Made by a program: the position numbers and the translations under genes. A DNA stretch of 53,667 bases from a virus, in the IMG/VR virus record IMGVR_UViG_3300031986_000023, positions 1 through 53,667 of that record. One strand, given 5' to 3'. Under the pieces are notes generated by a model. It saw only the letters and a program-made list of their open reading frames with translations, made no database searches and was not told the origin of the DNA. Shown here in pieces: positions 1 to 6,343 of the stretch. Each line of letters begins with the position of its first letter. Position 1 is the stretch's first letter.

Positions 1-747
1 ATGGGTACTGACACCAAAATCGAGTGGGCGAACCACACGTTCAATCCGTGGATGGGATGCACCCGCGTAAGCCCCGCTTGCGACAATTGCTATGCCGCCG
101 AGATGATGGACAGCCGCTATGGTCGCGTTCGGTGGGGCGCTGGCGAGGCTCGCGTCCGCACAAAGGACTGGTCGAAGCCGCGCAAGTGGAACCGCGACAC
201 GCCGGGGGCTTTCGTGTTCTGCGCCAGCCTTGCCGACGTGTTCGACAACGAGGTCAACCCGGCATGGCGGGCCGACCTGTTCAAGCTGATCGAAGAAACG
301 CCGAACCTCGTCTGGCTGCTGCTGACCAAGCGCATCGGCAACGTCATCGCCATGTCGCATCAGGCATGGGGCGGGATGCCGCGGAACGTCGCTATCGGCG
401 CGACCATGGCGAACCAGCTGGAATATGACCGGGACCGCATGAAGCTGGCGCGGGTCAAGGAAATCGCATCACCGCTGTTCACCTTCGGCAGCTTCGAGCC
501 GCTGCTCGGTCCGGTCATCCTCGACAAGAACGCGCCCGACTGGATCATCGTCGGCGGCGAAAGCGGTGCCAACGCTCGCCCGATGGACCTCGTTTGGGCG
601 CGGTCGCTGAAACGCCAGAGCGAAGAATTGAGCCGCGTGTTCAATTTCAAACAGGTCGGCGGTCGCAAGGCTGACAAGGGCGGGCATCTGCTCGACGGGC
701 AAGAGCATTTCGCGCGGCCCACCACCAAGGAGTCCCCCCATGCCTAA
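1..747 (+). CDS. DUF5131 family phage protein (Gp37/Gp68-like)
   Basis: The 248-residue protein belongs to the DUF5131 family (phage Gp37/Gp68), which is widespread in phages and has no firmly established activity. Diagnostic features are the start TKIEWANHTFNPWMGCT and a cysteine motif C-x6-C-x2-C (about residues 20, 27 and 30, in CTRVSPACDNCYA), resembling the iron-sulfur or metal-binding cysteines of radical-SAM-like proteins. Later conserved-looking blocks are LLLTKR and WIIVGGESG. The window begins exactly at its ATG, so upstream signals cannot be judged. It ends in a segment carrying a strong Shine-Dalgarno for a following start at 740. Family call firm, function unknown. Confidence 0.85.
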   Translation: MGTDTKIEWANHTFNPWMGCTRVSPACDNCYAAEMMDSRYGRVRWGAGEARVRTKDWSKPRKWNRDTPGAFVFCASLADVFDNEVNPAWRADLFKLIEETPNLVWLLLTKRIGNVIAMSHQAWGGMPRNVAIGATMANQLEYDRDRMKLARVKEIASPLFTFGSFEPLLGPVILDKNAPDWIIVGGESGANARPMDLVWARSLKRQSEELSRVFNFKQVGGRKADKGGHLLDGQEHFARPTTKESPHA

Positions 748-871
748 CCGACCGGATGATTTAGTTGTGTCTGTTGAACCCCGAAATGATGGGGGCGGTC
801 AGGGTTTCAGCTTTTCCCGGCGCGCGAGCTCTGTCTCGACGGCCTCCCGGATGAAGGCGGCGCGGCCATAG
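740..871 (+). CDS. Candidate 43-aa ORF, possibly a gene remnant
   Basis: An ATG at 740 is preceded by a near-ideal AAGGAG (727-732) inside the end of the DUF5131 gene and overlaps its stop codon by 8 nt, the usual junction style here. The reading frame continues only 43 codons and its last 73 nt lie antisense to the ribbon-helix-helix gene. I read it as either a real short protein or the stump of a downstream gene cut off when the divergent regulator arrived. No recognisable domain. Confidence 0.3.
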   Translation: MPNRPDDLVVSVEPRNDGGGQGFSFSRRASSVSTASRMKAARP

Positions 872-957
872 TTGCCGACCAGCGCGTCTATGCGAGCGAG
901 CGCATCCTTGGACAGCCTGACCGGGGTCGGCTTCATGTTCATCGGCGGTCGGCCCAT
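799..957 (-). CDS. Small ribbon-helix-helix type regulator
   Basis: About 52 residues: an AT-hook-like start (MGRPPMN) followed by a CopG/Arc-like ribbon-helix-helix pattern, beta strand TPVRLS and two helices (KDALARIDALVG and AAFIREAVETELARRE). Proteins of this type bind palindromic DNA as dimers and often repress themselves. It is the only minus-strand gene in the left 4 kb and diverges from the operon at 1071, with a perfect palindrome between them. Start is uncertain: the ATG at 957 has no clear Shine-Dalgarno, and TTG codons at 993 or 1029 are in frame. It could also be the antitoxin of a lost toxin-antitoxin pair. Confidence 0.6.
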   Translation of the reverse strand: MGRPPMNMKPTPVRLSKDALARIDALVGNYGRAAFIREAVETELARREKLKP

Positions 958-1031
958 CGGGCGCGCATTAGCGGCAGTCTGATCCGGTTGCAAGAAAACG
1001 ATACCTTTTTCTGTTGACGGTATAAACAATG

Positions 1032-1047
1032 TCGTTTAGATAAACGA
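1032..1047. promoter_or_regulatory. Palindromic operator between divergent genes
   Basis: The sequence TCGTTTAGATAAACGA is a perfect 7+2+7 inverted repeat placed between the small ribbon-helix-helix gene and the operon starting at 1071. A TTGACG box at 1014-1019 could be a -35, which would put the -10 (TAGATA, 1037-1042, a poor match) inside the palindrome. This is the arrangement expected of an autoregulated repressor. Binding is inferred. Confidence 0.5.
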
Positions 1048-1070
1048 TATTCTTTTTGGAGGCAAGCGAA

Positions 1071-1361
1071 ATGACCACTGCCAGCTACCCCGCCCTGAAA
1101 CGTCGCATCGCCGCGCTTCGTAGTGAAATCATCGCATATGATGCCGAGACAGCTAAACTGAAGCAGGCAGCCGAGCGCGCGGAAGGGCCAGCGGCTCGCT
1201 TTGCTGTTGACCGCGCCAGAAGCCCCAAATTCCACGATCTGAGCAACGAGCTAATTCAGGCCGAGGTTGATCTGGCTGGCTGGAAGTTCCCCGCCAAAAA
1301 GCGCAAGCCCCATGCCTCATTCAGTTCGATGATGAAGCTCGCAATTAGGCGGGTCCGGTGA
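1071..1361 (+). CDS. Hypothetical phage protein, 96 aa, helical
   Basis: No family recognised. The protein has a predicted coiled-coil-like first half (repeated A, E, K, L pattern to about residue 65) and a basic C-terminus. The ATG at 1071 is chosen because GGAGG (1058-1062) sits 8 nt upstream; an earlier TTG would lie in the Shine-Dalgarno. It is the first gene of the plus-strand small-gene operon and ends in GTGA, overlapping the next start. Confidence 0.6.
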   Translation: MTTASYPALKRRIAALRSEIIAYDAETAKLKQAAERAEGPAARFAVDRARSPKFHDLSNELIQAEVDLAGWKFPAKKRKPHASFSSMMKLAIRRVR

Positions 1362-1450
1362 GCGGCGCGGTGCTGTTCGCCATGTGGATGCTTGGCTTTG
1401 TGTCGGGCGTTTGCGTCGATGTCTTTTTCGGAAAGGGGCGCAGGAAATGA
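1358..1450 (+). CDS. 30-aa single-span membrane peptide
   Basis: A GTG at 1358 overlaps the stop of the preceding gene (GTGA), and its own TGA overlaps the ATG at 1447 (ATGA). The 30-residue product has one hydrophobic segment (about residues 3-23, LFAMWMLGFVSGVCVDVFF) and a basic tail (GKGRRK), which predicts an inner-membrane helix with the C-terminus in the cytoplasm. Exact coupling on both sides is the main support. Confidence 0.5.
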   Translation: MSGAVLFAMWMLGFVSGVCVDVFFGKGRRK

Positions 1451-1677
1451 CCAGCCCGCTTTTTGACGAGTTTGACGTGCTGGACACGGTCATTTCCTCG
1501 ATCTCCATCCTGTCCAACCCCGACTGGACCGATAAGCGCAAAACCCCGCAAGCCGCGCTCGACGAAATCCATTCTTTAACAAGCGCCGTCATCGGGGGCG
1601 TAATGAAGCGAATTGCTGAAAGGACGGCCACTGATCGCAACCCCCATCAGGAGGACACAACCCATGATACGGACTGA
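1447..1677 (+). CDS. Hypothetical phage protein, 76 aa
   Basis: Acidic first half and helical second half; no family recognised. The start at 1447 (MTSPLFDEF) is preferred over the upstream ATG at 1384 because AGGA lies just before it and it overlaps the stop of the membrane peptide. It overlaps the next gene start at 1664 by 14 nt. Confidence 0.5.
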   Translation: MTSPLFDEFDVLDTVISSISILSNPDWTDKRKTPQAALDEIHSLTSAVIGGVMKRIAERTATDRNPHQEDTTHDTD

Positions 1678-1861
1678 GGGCGGGGATGGATTGCGCGAGG
1701 CAAGAAAGGCCTTCGTCGTCAACCTTTACGACCGATACGGGCGTGATGCGATGGAGGATCGCGCCGACGACATATTGAACGGCCGCGAGGACGATGACCC
1801 TTTCATTCACGGCTATCTCGCCGCTCTCAAAGCCACACCACCCCAAGGAGATGCTACGTGA
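1664..1861 (+). CDS. Hypothetical phage protein, 65 aa
   Basis: Small protein with no recognised domain. AGGAGG-like sequence at about 1648-1653 precedes the ATG at 1664. The end overlaps the GTG of the next gene (GTGA), so it belongs to the same coupled operon. Confidence 0.55.
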   Translation: MIRTEGGDGLREARKAFVVNLYDRYGRDAMEDRADDILNGREDDDPFIHGYLAALKATPPQGDAT

Positions 1862-2097
1862 CCGATGAAGTGAACCCGCCCGCGTTTCCGAATGTGGAAC
1901 CGCGCGACCCGAGATTTTCAAACGCGCAGCCGGGAATGGACCTGCGCGACTGGTTCGCTGGTCAGGCGATTCCTGCGCTCGTTAGCGTGTGCGGAGCGGA
2001 CACCCGCGACGTCGGAACACCTTACGAGGATCATTGCGCCATTCTCGCATACCGGATAGCCGACGCGCTGCTCGCCGCACGAAAGGCCCAGCCATGA
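1858..2097 (+). CDS. Conserved small phage protein (LRDWFAGQA type), 79 aa
   Basis: The block GMDLRDWFAGQAIPAL and the C-terminal AYRIADALLAARK match a small protein family seen in many phage operons next to nucleotide and replication genes; function unknown. GTG start chosen because it overlaps the previous stop. The end overlaps the next ATG (ATGA). Confidence 0.7.
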   Translation: MTDEVNPPAFPNVEPRDPRFSNAQPGMDLRDWFAGQAIPALVSVCGADTRDVGTPYEDHCAILAYRIADALLAARKAQP

Positions 2098-2801
2098 CCC
2101 CATCAGACGATCTACAGCGGCTGGTCGAGCGGATCGAGGGCTTGGTCAAGAGCGATGCCGCGGTGAACGATGACATTGCCCGCGCGCTTGGCTGGACGCA
2201 GCATTCCGACGAGGCCGACCCGGTATATACGCGAAAGCCGCAGCTTTGGTGGGCGAAACCCGGCGAGGAATGGTCGACCATGACCGTCGTTCCGAATTAC
2301 ACCGGGAGCGTCGATGCCGCTCTGACGCTTGTCCCCGCGGGGTGGCGTCGGTGGCTTCTGGATGCCGACAACGGAGATGGCCTTTGCCAGTTGGAACATC
2401 TGGCTAGCGACATCGAAGCTCACGCGCGCGGTAAGACGCTAGCCCTCGCGATCACGGCGGCATCCTTCCGCGCCCGCATCACCCAGGAGCAAAGCAATGG
2501 GTATTATACTCGCCGCAAAATCGAAGAAGCTGCCATTGCCAAATGGGACAGCTGTCCGCGCTTCGATGATTGGGACCATCGCGACAAGATGCGTCCGATG
2601 CCGATTGGCGCCGCTTCGAAGCCACGGACAGCGCGCGAACAGGAATTGATCGACGCGCTGAAACGAACTCGTGCCGCGCTGGTCCTGTTGCAGCCCGCTC
2701 TAAACGTCATGGCGCGCGAATGCCTTGCCGACATCATCGCTCGCGAGATTGAACCAGCAATCACCGAAAGGAACAGCAATGACCCAGGCAGCAATGGATA
2801 A
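2094..2801 (+). CDS. Hypothetical phage protein, 235 aa
   Basis: The first about 130 residues (VERIEGLVK, ALGW, LVPAGWRRW) resemble small phage proteins that describe a sample-like ALGW...VP.GW pattern of unknown function; the rest is a helical region with an R-T-A-x-E-x-E-L-I-D-A-L-K segment. The ATG at 2094 overlaps the previous stop and is preferred to the upstream in-frame start at 1989. The end overlaps the next gene by 23 nt. Confidence 0.6.
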   Translation: MTPSDDLQRLVERIEGLVKSDAAVNDDIARALGWTQHSDEADPVYTRKPQLWWAKPGEEWSTMTVVPNYTGSVDAALTLVPAGWRRWLLDADNGDGLCQLEHLASDIEAHARGKTLALAITAASFRARITQEQSNGYYTRRKIEEAAIAKWDSCPRFDDWDHRDKMRPMPIGAASKPRTAREQELIDALKRTRAALVLLQPALNVMARECLADIIAREIEPAITERNSNDPGSNG

Positions 2802-3330
2802 CGACACTATGGTGGAGGTGACGCAGGAAGATCGCGAGCTTGTTTACGGCCTGTTGATGCCCGCCGCGAGATCGTCGCTCCAAAAGCTGGCGCTCGAATA
2901 TATCCGCGACGGGAAAAGCGACGACGCCGACGCTGTGCAACAGGTCGCCCGCCACCGCCACCAGTCCGAGACCGGGGCCGCGCTTACCAGAGATGGGAGA
3001 GAGGCGTTGACGAAAGCGATCGAGACGCTTGCGGCCAGTCGGCACCTGATAGGCAAATACTGCCCTGACCACCACTGGTTGCCCGAACATGATCAGCGCA
3101 TTGCTGACCTTCGCGCCGCCATCGCTCAGCCGGTCGAGGCGGGGGAGGATGGGACAGAGCGCTTCCTGCTCGCATACGTCTCGCACGATACCAAAGTCAT
3201 CGGGATCGAACATCCAACCGAAGCACCATGGGATGACGTGCTGAACGCTCACATTGCTCTACGCGACCGCCTTAACGTGCGCATCGCCGAGCAAAAGAAA
3301 TGCCCGCATGGTCCAGATAGAAAGGCATGA
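2779..3330 (+). CDS. Hypothetical phage protein, 183 aa
   Basis: Helical and acidic with a glutamine/arginine-rich centre; family not recognised. Start at ATG 2779 follows GAAAGGAAC, which is a fair Shine-Dalgarno. The stop overlaps the ATG at 3327. Confidence 0.55.
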   Translation: MTQAAMDNDTMVEVTQEDRELVYGLLMPAARSSLQKLALEYIRDGKSDDADAVQQVARHRHQSETGAALTRDGREALTKAIETLAASRHLIGKYCPDHHWLPEHDQRIADLRAAIAQPVEAGEDGTERFLLAYVSHDTKVIGIEHPTEAPWDDVLNAHIALRDRLNVRIAEQKKCPHGPDRKA

Positions 3331-3524
3331 TGATGGATATTGATCGCAGGATATTGTTGCAGGCGGTGTCAAAGGCCGCGAGTCAATCCAAGTCGGACTA
3401 TCTCGCCAACCTTGCCGATGACATCGCAAACGGGCGCGCAGCAAAGATAGACACTTGGCTCGCGCTCGACGCTATCTGGATCGCCCTGAAAACCGAACAC
3501 ACTGTCTTAGGCCCTAAGACATGA
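3327..3524 (+). CDS. Hypothetical phage protein, 65 aa
   Basis: Short helical protein with SDYLANLADDIANG and a tryptophan-containing amphipathic helix. The start overlaps the previous stop and the end overlaps the next ATG at 3521, consistent with coupled translation. No domain recognised. Confidence 0.5.
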   Translation: MMMDIDRRILLQAVSKAASQSKSDYLANLADDIANGRAAKIDTWLALDAIWIALKTEHTVLGPKT

Positions 3525-3922
3525 CCGACACACCGGGGACGCTGGAGGAACTGCGGAAGCGGGCGCGCGGTCAAATCGAACTTGGCAGAGCGACGGGCAA
3601 CCACACTGGTAACCCGATCAACATCTACCAGATCGCGGAAGAACTGCTCGCCGCTGTGGAAGTCGATAGCGTGGATAAGGCGCGGGCATGGGATGCCGCA
3701 ACTGCGATACCGCGAAAGACCGCCGACGAGATAGCATCGCTGCGAGCGCGGGTGGAGGTGGTAGAGGCCGAACTGACCGAAGCGGTCGAGCATCTGGAGG
3801 CCGTGCTGTTCAGCGATCCGGGGCCGAAAATGCTGGCGTCCATCGGATCGGCGCGAGCATGGTGGATGAAGCGTGACGCGCGCGAGGAAGCCCAAGCCCT
3901 CAAGGACACGCCCGATGAATAG
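3521..3922 (+). CDS. Hypothetical phage coiled-coil protein, 133 aa
   Basis: Strong heptad-like segment at about residues 68-95 (EIASLRARVEVVEAELTEA) predicts a coiled coil and oligomerisation. Last securely coding gene of the left plus-strand operon. Function unknown. Confidence 0.55.
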   Translation: MTDTPGTLEELRKRARGQIELGRATGNHTGNPINIYQIAEELLAAVEVDSVDKARAWDAATAIPRKTADEIASLRARVEVVEAELTEAVEHLEAVLFSDPGPKMLASIGSARAWWMKRDAREEAQALKDTPDE

Positions 3923-4061
3923 GCGGCGAGCCGACCGGGAACCCCCTGTCCTAACTCGCCGCCGTCCGGGTCCGACGAGCGAACCCGAATGCTACCCCTA
4001 CACATGGCAGGGAAGACATCTCCTGTATGCCACAATAGGGGCGGGAGCGCAAGGTTTTTAG
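3915..4061 (+). CDS. Doubtful 48-aa ORF at operon end
   Basis: An ATG overlaps the preceding stop region and opens a 48-codon frame rich in Arg and Pro. It contains the hairpin at 3995-4041 and touches the convergent Rz1 gene, so I consider it at least as likely to be trailer sequence as a gene. Confidence 0.25.
   Translation: MNRRRADREPPVLTRRRPGPTSEPECYPYTWQGRHLLYATIGAGAQGF
3995..4060. terminator. Nested hairpin at convergent operon junction
   Basis: CCCCTA (3995-4000) pairs with TAGGGG (4036-4041), and inside it TGGCA (4005-4009) pairs with TGCCA (4028-4032). TTTTT follows at 4055-4059 on the plus strand. It lies exactly where the left plus-strand operon meets the end of the leftward late operon. 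The T-run is about 14 nt from the stem, so it is not a textbook intrinsic terminator. Confidence 0.4.
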
Positions 4062-4297
4062 GGCTTCATCGCTTCAACGGTAGCCAGATGCCTTGCGCCG
4101 CACACGCCATAGAGGCGGATGATGTTGTCGATCCACACGTCCAATTCCGGCGATACCAGCGGGACAGGTGGCAGCGGCAAGTTAGGGCAAGGCTGGCGCA
4201 GGTTCGCCGGAAGCGGCCCGGTTGGCGGCTTCGACCGAGGCCCGCAAGCTGTCAGCGACAGGCTCAGGCAGAGCGCAAGAGGCAGGGACTTCCACAT
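4058..4297 (-). CDS. Rz1: Rz1-like outer-membrane spanin lipoprotein
   Basis: A 79-residue proline-rich lipoprotein. Residues 1-18 form a signal peptide ending in a lipobox (LSLTAC-G, lipidated Cys at 18), followed by PP-containing stretches typical of o-spanins. The start lies inside the Rz gene in another frame and the coding region runs 124 nt past its end, the classic Rz/Rz1 arrangement. With Rz it would form a complex spanning the periplasm that fuses the two membranes at the final step of lysis. Role inferred from architecture; sequence conservation of spanins is poor. Confidence 0.85.
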   Translation of the reverse strand: MWKSLPLALCLSLSLTACGPRSKPPTGPLPANLRQPCPNLPLPPVPLVSPELDVWIDNIIRLYGVCGARHLATVEAMKP

Positions 4298-4547
4298 TAC
4301 GGTAATGCTCCCGGATGATTGTCTGTGTGGTTTGTGATTGGGTATCGACCGCTAGGCGGGACTGCTCGTAGGCGTCCGCGGCGGAATCGGCTTGCTGGCG
4401 CTGCTTTTCGCGCGCTTCCTCTAGCTTGCGTTCGATCTTGGCGATGTCAGCGTCAGCTTTCCACCCTCGCACCGACCACCCCCCACCGAACGCCAGCGCG
4501 AGGCCTAGAGCGCCCGCTATCAGCTTGGCTTGCAAGGGGATAATCAC
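4182..4547 (-). CDS. Rz: Rz-like inner-membrane spanin
   Basis: A 121-residue protein with an N-terminal membrane anchor (residues about 5-24, LIAGALGLALAFGGGWSVRGW) and a periplasmic coiled-coil region rich in K, E, Q and A, as in i-spanins. GTG at 4547 is chosen because it overlaps the previous stop (GTGA); another GTG lies one codon upstream. It shares 116 nt with Rz1 in another frame. Lies downstream of endolysin and holin genes, which fits a final lysis role. Confidence 0.85.
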   Translation of the reverse strand: MIIPLQAKLIAGALGLALAFGGGWSVRGWKADADIAKIERKLEEAREKQRQQADSAADAYEQSRLAVDTQSQTTQTIIREHYRNVEVPASCALPEPVADSLRASVEAANRAASGEPAPALP

Positions 4548-4729
4548 CACTCACCATCCCGACCGAAGCCGATGGGATTGGGTGAGCGCCACACAGTATT
4601 GCCGTCCGCGTCGAGCAAGCCGGTGTCGGTCGCTTTATGATCGCATACCTCGATAGAGGTCAGCAGCGGGGACATAGGCTCCCAATATTCCTCGTCGGCG
4701 CGCGGGCGTTTGGTGAAATATCGCGGCAT
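4544..4729 (-). CDS. Hypothetical lysis-cassette protein, 61 aa
   Basis: Small soluble protein with the ending DADGNTVWRSPNPIGFGRDGEW. It sits between holin and Rz genes with a TAATG junction upstream and a GTGA junction downstream. Not recognised. Confidence 0.55.
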   Translation of the reverse strand: MPRYFTKRPRADEEYWEPMSPLLTSIEVCDHKATDTGLLDADGNTVWRSPNPIGFGRDGEW

Positions 4730-4971
4730 TATTCGCCCTCACCCTTAGTCGGCTGCCTGACCAGGCGCGCGCCGGTCGCGGTCGCGAACACGAACAGCCC
4801 GACGCCAACCGCTGCCAACGTCCGCAGCGGACCATCGGGCAATAGTGCCAACAGCTTTTCGGTGTCGCTCGGATTGGCGGCGAGATAGGCCGCAACGACG
4901 CCAGCCAGAGCCGCGAGCTTCACGCTCCACAGCTTCCACCAGTTGCCGCATTCGTCGATCAGGTATTTCAT
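4729..4971 (-). CDS. Probable holin (DUF7940-like)
   Basis: 80 residues: a short N-terminal region with tryptophans (CGNWWKLWSVKL), a membrane segment at about 19-34, a loop with AANPSDTEKLLALLPDG, a second membrane segment at about 50-66, and a charged tail. Small two-span proteins with a WW-x-LWSV start next to the endolysin are commonly annotated as phage holins. It would let the endolysin reach the cell wall. Its ATG overlaps the endolysin stop (ATGA). The family name is from memory; the holin role is inferred from position and topology. Confidence 0.75.
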   Translation of the reverse strand: MKYLIDECGNWWKLWSVKLAALAGVVAAYLAANPSDTEKLLALLPDGPLRTLAAVGVGLFVFATATGARLVRQPTKGEGE

Positions 4972-5369
4972 GGGTATTTACTCCACGGAAGCTGCCAGTG
5001 CGGGCCATCGCGAAAACTTTTCCAGTCCCCGCCCCATTCGATGGGAACGCCCTCGTCTTTTGCGGCCTGTTTGATAATCGGCGCGAGCGCGTGATAAAGC
5101 GGCCACGACCATGACACTTTCCCGCCAGCGTCGAGCGGCGCGATGTCAACCGCATGGCTCTTGCCGTTCTTGCCGGGGAGGTGGCGGCTATTCATCGTCT
5201 TGGACGCGCCGGTCCGCACAAGCTCTTTCTGGCGCGCAACCGTTCGCAACACCTCCAGAACAGTGAAGTCGATTTTGCTGATTGCCGCGGCGCGCTTAAT
5301 CACGCGCTGCAAATCAGGGTGGGCGCCGTCGAGGCGGGTCAGAGAGCGTTCGCTCAGGACAATGGACAT
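4968..5369 (-). CDS. Endolysin, M15 family peptidase
   Basis: A 133-residue zinc peptidase of the VanY/L-Ala-D-Glu endopeptidase group (peptidase M15). Visible zinc ligands are His63 in SRH, Asp75 in SHAVDIAP and His124 in DGPHWQLP. It has no signal peptide, so export would depend on the holin. The enzyme would cut peptide stems of peptidoglycan. Length is normal for single-domain phage M15 endolysins. Confidence 0.92.
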   Translation of the reverse strand: MSIVLSERSLTRLDGAHPDLQRVIKRAAAISKIDFTVLEVLRTVARQKELVRTGASKTMNSRHLPGKNGKSHAVDIAPLDAGGKVSWSWPLYHALAPIIKQAAKDEGVPIEWGGDWKSFRDGPHWQLPWSKYP

Positions 5370-5378
5370 TATTTACTC

Positions 5379-5672
5379 CTATTCAGGCACGGCAATGGGC
5401 GTGTAGAGCGCCCGACAATTCGCGGTGGTGGTGCAAAGGAAATTGAGCTGGTTGCTGGCTTCGTTCACCCAGCGACCCCGGCCCTTGAGCATGGCGCGGT
5501 GTTCGATCACCACGCCCTCAACGAGCTTCAACCTGCCATCCAGTTGCTCGGCAGCCTTAGCCCCGCCCGTCGTCCGGTCGATCACCGTCATCGTCGCAGA
5601 CCCGAGACTGATCGCCAGAGTCAGTCCGACAGCGACATCTCTTATCAGTTCGCCCCGCTTCGCCGCCGTCAT
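5379..5672 (-). CDS. Single-span membrane protein of lysis cassette, 97 aa
   Basis: Start ATG 5672 overlaps the stop of the upstream membrane protein (ATGA). One membrane helix at about residues 12-30 (VAVGLTLAISLGSATMTVI), then a coiled-coil-like region and two cysteines near the C-terminus. It may be an accessory holin or antiholin, but no family is recognised. Confidence 0.6.
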   Translation of the reverse strand: MTAAKRGELIRDVAVGLTLAISLGSATMTVIDRTTGGAKAAEQLDGRLKLVEGVVIEHRAMLKGRGRWVNEASNQLNFLCTTTANCRALYTPIAVPE

Positions 5673-6163
5673 CGAGAATTTCCGGCAGAAGTTGCACGGT
5701 GAGCATGATCGCGAAGCCAACCAGCAATATGCTTACCAACCAATCCACCGCAAAAGCCCCCGAGTGTGACGATCATCAGCGCATCGATCGCCGCGGATGA
5801 AAACCAGTGAAGCGCGACAATCGATGGCGTCTGTTCAACGAGGGAAAACAGGGCGTTCATCAGGGCGGACCCCAGGAACATGCCCGCGGCGATGCGTTGC
5901 AGCCTTGGCGGCGGCGATGGCGGGCGGATGAGCAGTGGCACCGCGCAAAGCCCGTTGACGATAACCATGCTGGCAAGGTGAAATTCAGGCCATCCAACGA
6001 AGGTGGCGAGGCTCAGCAACACAAGCTGGCAAGTGACCATGACCATGCCCACCCGCCTTGTTCCGTCGCGGTTGACGATATACCCGAGCACCCCAACGGC
6101 GATGGTTGCCATCAAGAGGACGGGGTATAGCGCCGACGCGATTGCATAGGCCTCGCCGTTCAT
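5669..6163 (-). CDS. Four-span membrane protein, 164 aa
   Basis: Hydrophobic segments at about 8-30, 38-58, 62-82 and 92-140 predict four or five membrane helices. Encoded in the lysis cassette between a small Pro-rich protein and a single-span protein, with overlapping start (TGATG) and stop (ATGA). Possibly a second holin-like protein or a membrane moron; not assignable to a family by eye. Confidence 0.55.
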   Translation of the reverse strand: MNGEAYAIASALYPVLLMATIAVGVLGYIVNRDGTRRVGMVMVTCQLVLLSLATFVGWPEFHLASMVIVNGLCAVPLLIRPPSPPPRLQRIAAGMFLGSALMNALFSLVEQTPSIVALHWFSSAAIDALMIVTLGGFCGGLVGKHIAGWLRDHAHRATSAGNSR

Positions 6164-6333
6164 CAACCGCCTCCGATGGGATCGTCGTTCTGCGGCGGAG
6201 GCGGAGGGGGCGGCGGCGGGCCGGTGCCTTCATCAAAAGCAACAACGTCCTGCGCGCGATGCCAGTCCCAATAGTTGCGCCACTCCAGCGCGTCGGCAAT
6301 CCGGTCGAGGCTTTCTGCCTTCTTGGTCATCAT
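6163..6333 (-). CDS. 56-aa protein with nine-proline run
   Basis: A start at 6333 (MMTKKAESLDRIADALEW) follows GAAAGGAACG, and the stop overlaps the next ATG (TGATG). The first 30 residues look like an amphipathic helix with several Trp and the C-terminal part holds nine consecutive prolines and ends in GGG. It sits directly behind the tailspike gene. Function unknown; conserved small proteins with this DRIADALEWRN-like start are seen behind tail-fibre genes. Confidence 0.6.
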   Translation of the reverse strand: MMTKKAESLDRIADALEWRNYWDWHRAQDVVAFDEGTGPPPPPPPPPQNDDPIGGG

Positions 6334-6343
6334 CGTTCCTTTC

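Noticed and set aside
5557-5748. 63-codon minus-strand frame with a perfect N-terminal membrane helix
   Set aside because: It overlaps the end of the four-span gene and the start of the next one, both of which are joined by an exact ATGA. The hydrophobic run alone is not enough, although a small holin there cannot be excluded.
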